Positions 62,144 to 64,000 of a stretch of 64,000 nucleotides of DNA are shown here, piece by piece. This stretch comes from Candidatus Peribacterales bacterium. Lineage in GTDB: Bacteria > Patescibacteriota > Gracilibacteria > Peribacterales > Peribacteraceae. The translations under genes were made by a program, and so were the position numbers. Every line of letters begins with the position of its first letter. Position 1 is the first letter of the stretch. Location: the NCBI GenBank assembly GCA_020058765.1, contig JAGVDM010000005.1, positions 1-64,000 on the forward strand, written 5' to 3'. Under the pieces are notes generated by a model. It made no database searches, was not told where the DNA came from, and was given only the letters and a program-made list of their open reading frames with translations.

Positions 62144-64000
62144 CTATTCAACGGCTGTCTCCTCTGATTCCTTGGGGACAGATGCCTTCTTCTTGCCTTC
62201 AAAGATCTCTGTGAACTCTTCTACGGTCATTGTTTCCTTCTTCAGGAGAATGACAGCCAGCTCGTCGAGCTTTGCGCGATGCTTCCGCAGCATTTCCAGG
62301 GCACGTGTGTATTGTTCACTGATGGTATTTTCCACGAACGCATCGATCTGCTGTGCCTTCTCCTCCGAGTAGTTGCGGTTCATGCTCGGATCGGCGCCGA
62401 GGAACACTGTCCCCTGCCGTTCGCCGTACGCCACCAGACCGAGGTCATGGCTCCCCATGCCGTAGCGCATTGCCATGTCGCGCGCGATCTGCGATGCCTT
62501 CTCGATATCGTTGCTCGCGCCTGTTGTGATCTCGTTGTAGATCAATTCTTCCGCTGCCCGACCGCCAAGTAGGCCGCAGATTTCATCGAGGAACTTCGTT
62601 TTGCTCGTGGTGAAGGTGTCTTCCTCTGGCAAGAACCATGTCACACCGAGTGCCGCACCTCTGGAGACAATGGAAATTTTGTGCAGCGGATCGGACTCGG
62701 GGCACAGGTGACCAACAATGGCATGCCCGAGCTCATGGTAGGCAGTGATCTCCTTTTCCTTCTGTGTGAGTTTGCGGGACTTCTTGGCCATACCAATGGT
62801 GACTTTTTCGACAGCCTCCACTAGATCCTTCTGCACGATGTTCTTGGCCTTTCTCTTGGCAGCATTGATCGCAGCCTCGTTCATAATGTTCTCTAGATCA
62901 GCACCAGCAAGACCCACGGTCTGCTTGGCTATGTCGCGCAGATTGAGCCCCTTGGCAATCTTCTTATTGCGCGTGTGCACTTCCAGAATCTTCACGCGTG
63001 CTTCCAGATCGGGTTTGTCGATGAAGACGCTGCGATCGAAACGACCAGGGCGCATGAGTGCTCTATCGAGCACATCGGGGCGGTTGGTTGCCGCCATGAC
63101 AATCACGTTTGTGCCCTGCTCGAAGCCATCCATCTCGGTAAGGATCTGGTTGAGTGTCTGTTCACGCTCGTCGTGACCACCACCAAAACCAGCGCCGCCG
63201 CGTTGGCGACCTACAGCATCAATTTCATCGATGAAGATGATGCAGGGTGAATTGCGCTTCGCTTTGGCGAAGAGATCACGCACGCGGCTGGCACCCACGC
63301 CCACGAACATCTCGACGAATTCGGAACCGGCAATAGAGAAGAACGGCACGCCCGCTTCGCCAGCAACGGCGCGAGCGAGGAGTGTTTTCCCTGTGCCTGG
63401 AGCGCCTACAAGCAGCACGCCCTTCGGAATCTTGGCGCCAATGTTCATGTACTTCTTGGGGTTCTTGAGGAAGTCGACTACTTCTTCGAGCTCCTCCTTT
63501 GCTTCATCCATACCTGCTACATCTTTGAACCGCGTGCGTACCTGCCGCGCATCGGCAATGCGAGCGCGCGACTTCCCAAAGGAAAGCGCCGTGCTCTGGC
63601 TGCGAGCAATACCGCGGAAGAGCCAGAAGATGCCTCCAATGATGAGCAAGAAGAAGAGAAGGTCGGGCAGGATGGCGTAGAACATGTGTGTGCTCTCGCG
63701 GTTTTCGATGCTCACGACTGTGTCGTTGTCTGAATCGTTCCAACCTAAATCTGCAATGCTCTCCCCTGCCTTATATGCCTGTACAAGCGAACCTGTATCG
63801 CTGCGCAGCGTGGCATACACCGTGTTGTCTCGCACAATGATCTCCGCGTACTCCTCCGCATCATATCCGCGCGTGATCTCGCTCAACGACACCTCCTTTG
63901 CATCGCTGAACTTCCGATCATCCGCGCGCTGCGGTGCAGTAATGTTGAGTACTGCGAAAAATAGCAGCAGGCAGAGGAGAAACGCCGTGAAGAGCCATTG
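62144..64000 (-). CDS. ftsH: ATP-dependent zinc metalloprotease FtsH, N-terminus cut by window edge
   Basis: The reading frame is open from the right edge, 36 codons before the internal GTG at 63892, and includes the first membrane helix [20 protein letters not shown]. The second helix is [18 protein letters not shown]. The AAA domain has [17 protein letters not shown] and the SRH region [15 protein letters not shown]. The protease site is HELGH and a downstream Asp. FtsH degrades damaged and regulatory membrane and soluble proteins. The start is missing; only a few residues are probably absent. The tail is Lys/Glu-rich. Confidence 0.96.
   Translation of the reverse strand, partial: QWLFTAFLLCLLLFFAVLNITAPQRADDRKFSDAKEVSLSEITRGYDAEEYAEIIVRDNTVYATLRSDTGSLVQAYKAGESIADLGWNDSDNDTVVSIENRESTHMFYAILPDLLFFLLIIGGIFWLFRGIARSQSTALSFGKSRARIADARQVRTRFKDVAGMDEAKEELEEVVDFLKNPKKYMNIGAKIPKGVLLVGAPGTGKTLLARAVAGEAGVPFFSIAGSEFVEMFVGVGASRVRDLFAKAKRNSPCIIFIDEIDAVGRQRGGAGFGGGHDEREQTLNQILTEMDGFEQGTNVIVMAATNRPDVLDRALMRPGRFDRSVFIDKPDLEARVKILEVHTRNKKIAKGLNLRDIAKQTVGLAGADLENIMNEAAINAAKRKAKNIVQKDLVEAVEKVTIGMAKKSRKLTQKEKEITAYHELGHAIVGHLCPESDPLHKISIVSRGAALGVTWFLPEEDTFTTSKTKFLDEICGLLGGRAAEELIYNEITTGASNDIEKASQIARDMAMRYGMGSHDLGLVAYGERQGTVFLGADPSMNRNYSEEKAQQIDAFVENTISEQYTRALEMLRKHRAKLDELAVILLKKETMTVEEFTEIFEGKKKASVPKESEETAVE

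Overview
The window looks like a chromosomal piece of a Candidate Phyla Radiation bacterium, most likely Peregrinibacteria or Peribacteria. This is inferred from gene content: alanyl-tRNA synthetase without its C-terminal domain, three surface proteins with S-layer homology (SLH) domains and no outer-membrane genes, many small lipoproteins, scattered housekeeping genes and mostly unknown secreted proteins. Base composition is moderately GC-rich, apart from a strikingly AT-rich gene at 57771-58850. No 16S rRNA or ribosomal protein gene is present, so the placement is provisional.

Layout. 1-4890: a cut-off VOC gene, tmRNA, an FTR1 iron permease, an RsbW-like ATPase and alaS. 5036-9397: a membrane-protein/glycosyltransferase pair, an RNA methylase-like protein, a DCC thiol-disulfide protein and tRNA-Asn. 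9512-15452: a compact copper island holding a metallothionein-like peptide, a secreted Cys/His/Met protein, an HMA-SafE-cupredoxin fusion, CsoR, a CopZ-like chaperone and a CopA ATPase with an extra C-terminal domain. 15576-19714: small accessory genes (DUF2200, XRE with two DUF2975 proteins, PhnA-like, two DUF1801, tandem VOC). 19802-24115: a 1437-residue secreted protein combining a caspase-like protease, a Calx-beta-like stretch, a coiled coil and Cys-rich repeats. 24215-34050: SLH protein, lipoproteins, polysaccharide deacetylase, CsbD, DEAD-box helicase, YceI, TypA and a hydrolase/M23 fusion. 34062-44539: PQQ-type propeller protein, MBL hydrolase, small secreted proteins, a candidate structured RNA, Ogt, an O-antigen-ligase-like protein, a second SLH protein and an EamA transporter.

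44711-47337 is an operon of a SpeD homologue, a deoxyhypusine-synthase-family enzyme and an EamA transporter, probably for polyamines. 47334-53440 holds a sensor kinase with an EF-hand in its outer domain, a TrmB-like regulator, PilT, a chorismate mutase-like protein and ligA. 53554-64000 holds an SLH/Calx-beta protein, a TMTC-like TPR membrane protein, the AT-rich HEPN-like gene beside tRNA-Leu, purB, an alpha/alpha-toroid lipoprotein and ftsH running off the window.

Gene starts follow an unusual pattern. Shine-Dalgarno motifs are essentially absent. About twenty genes have a -10 hexamer (TATACT, TAGAAT and similar) ending only 5-10 bases before the start codon, implying leaderless mRNAs. 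Many others start after a short pyrimidine-rich leader. I used this pattern to choose starts. No CRISPR array, insertion sequence or prophage was seen.
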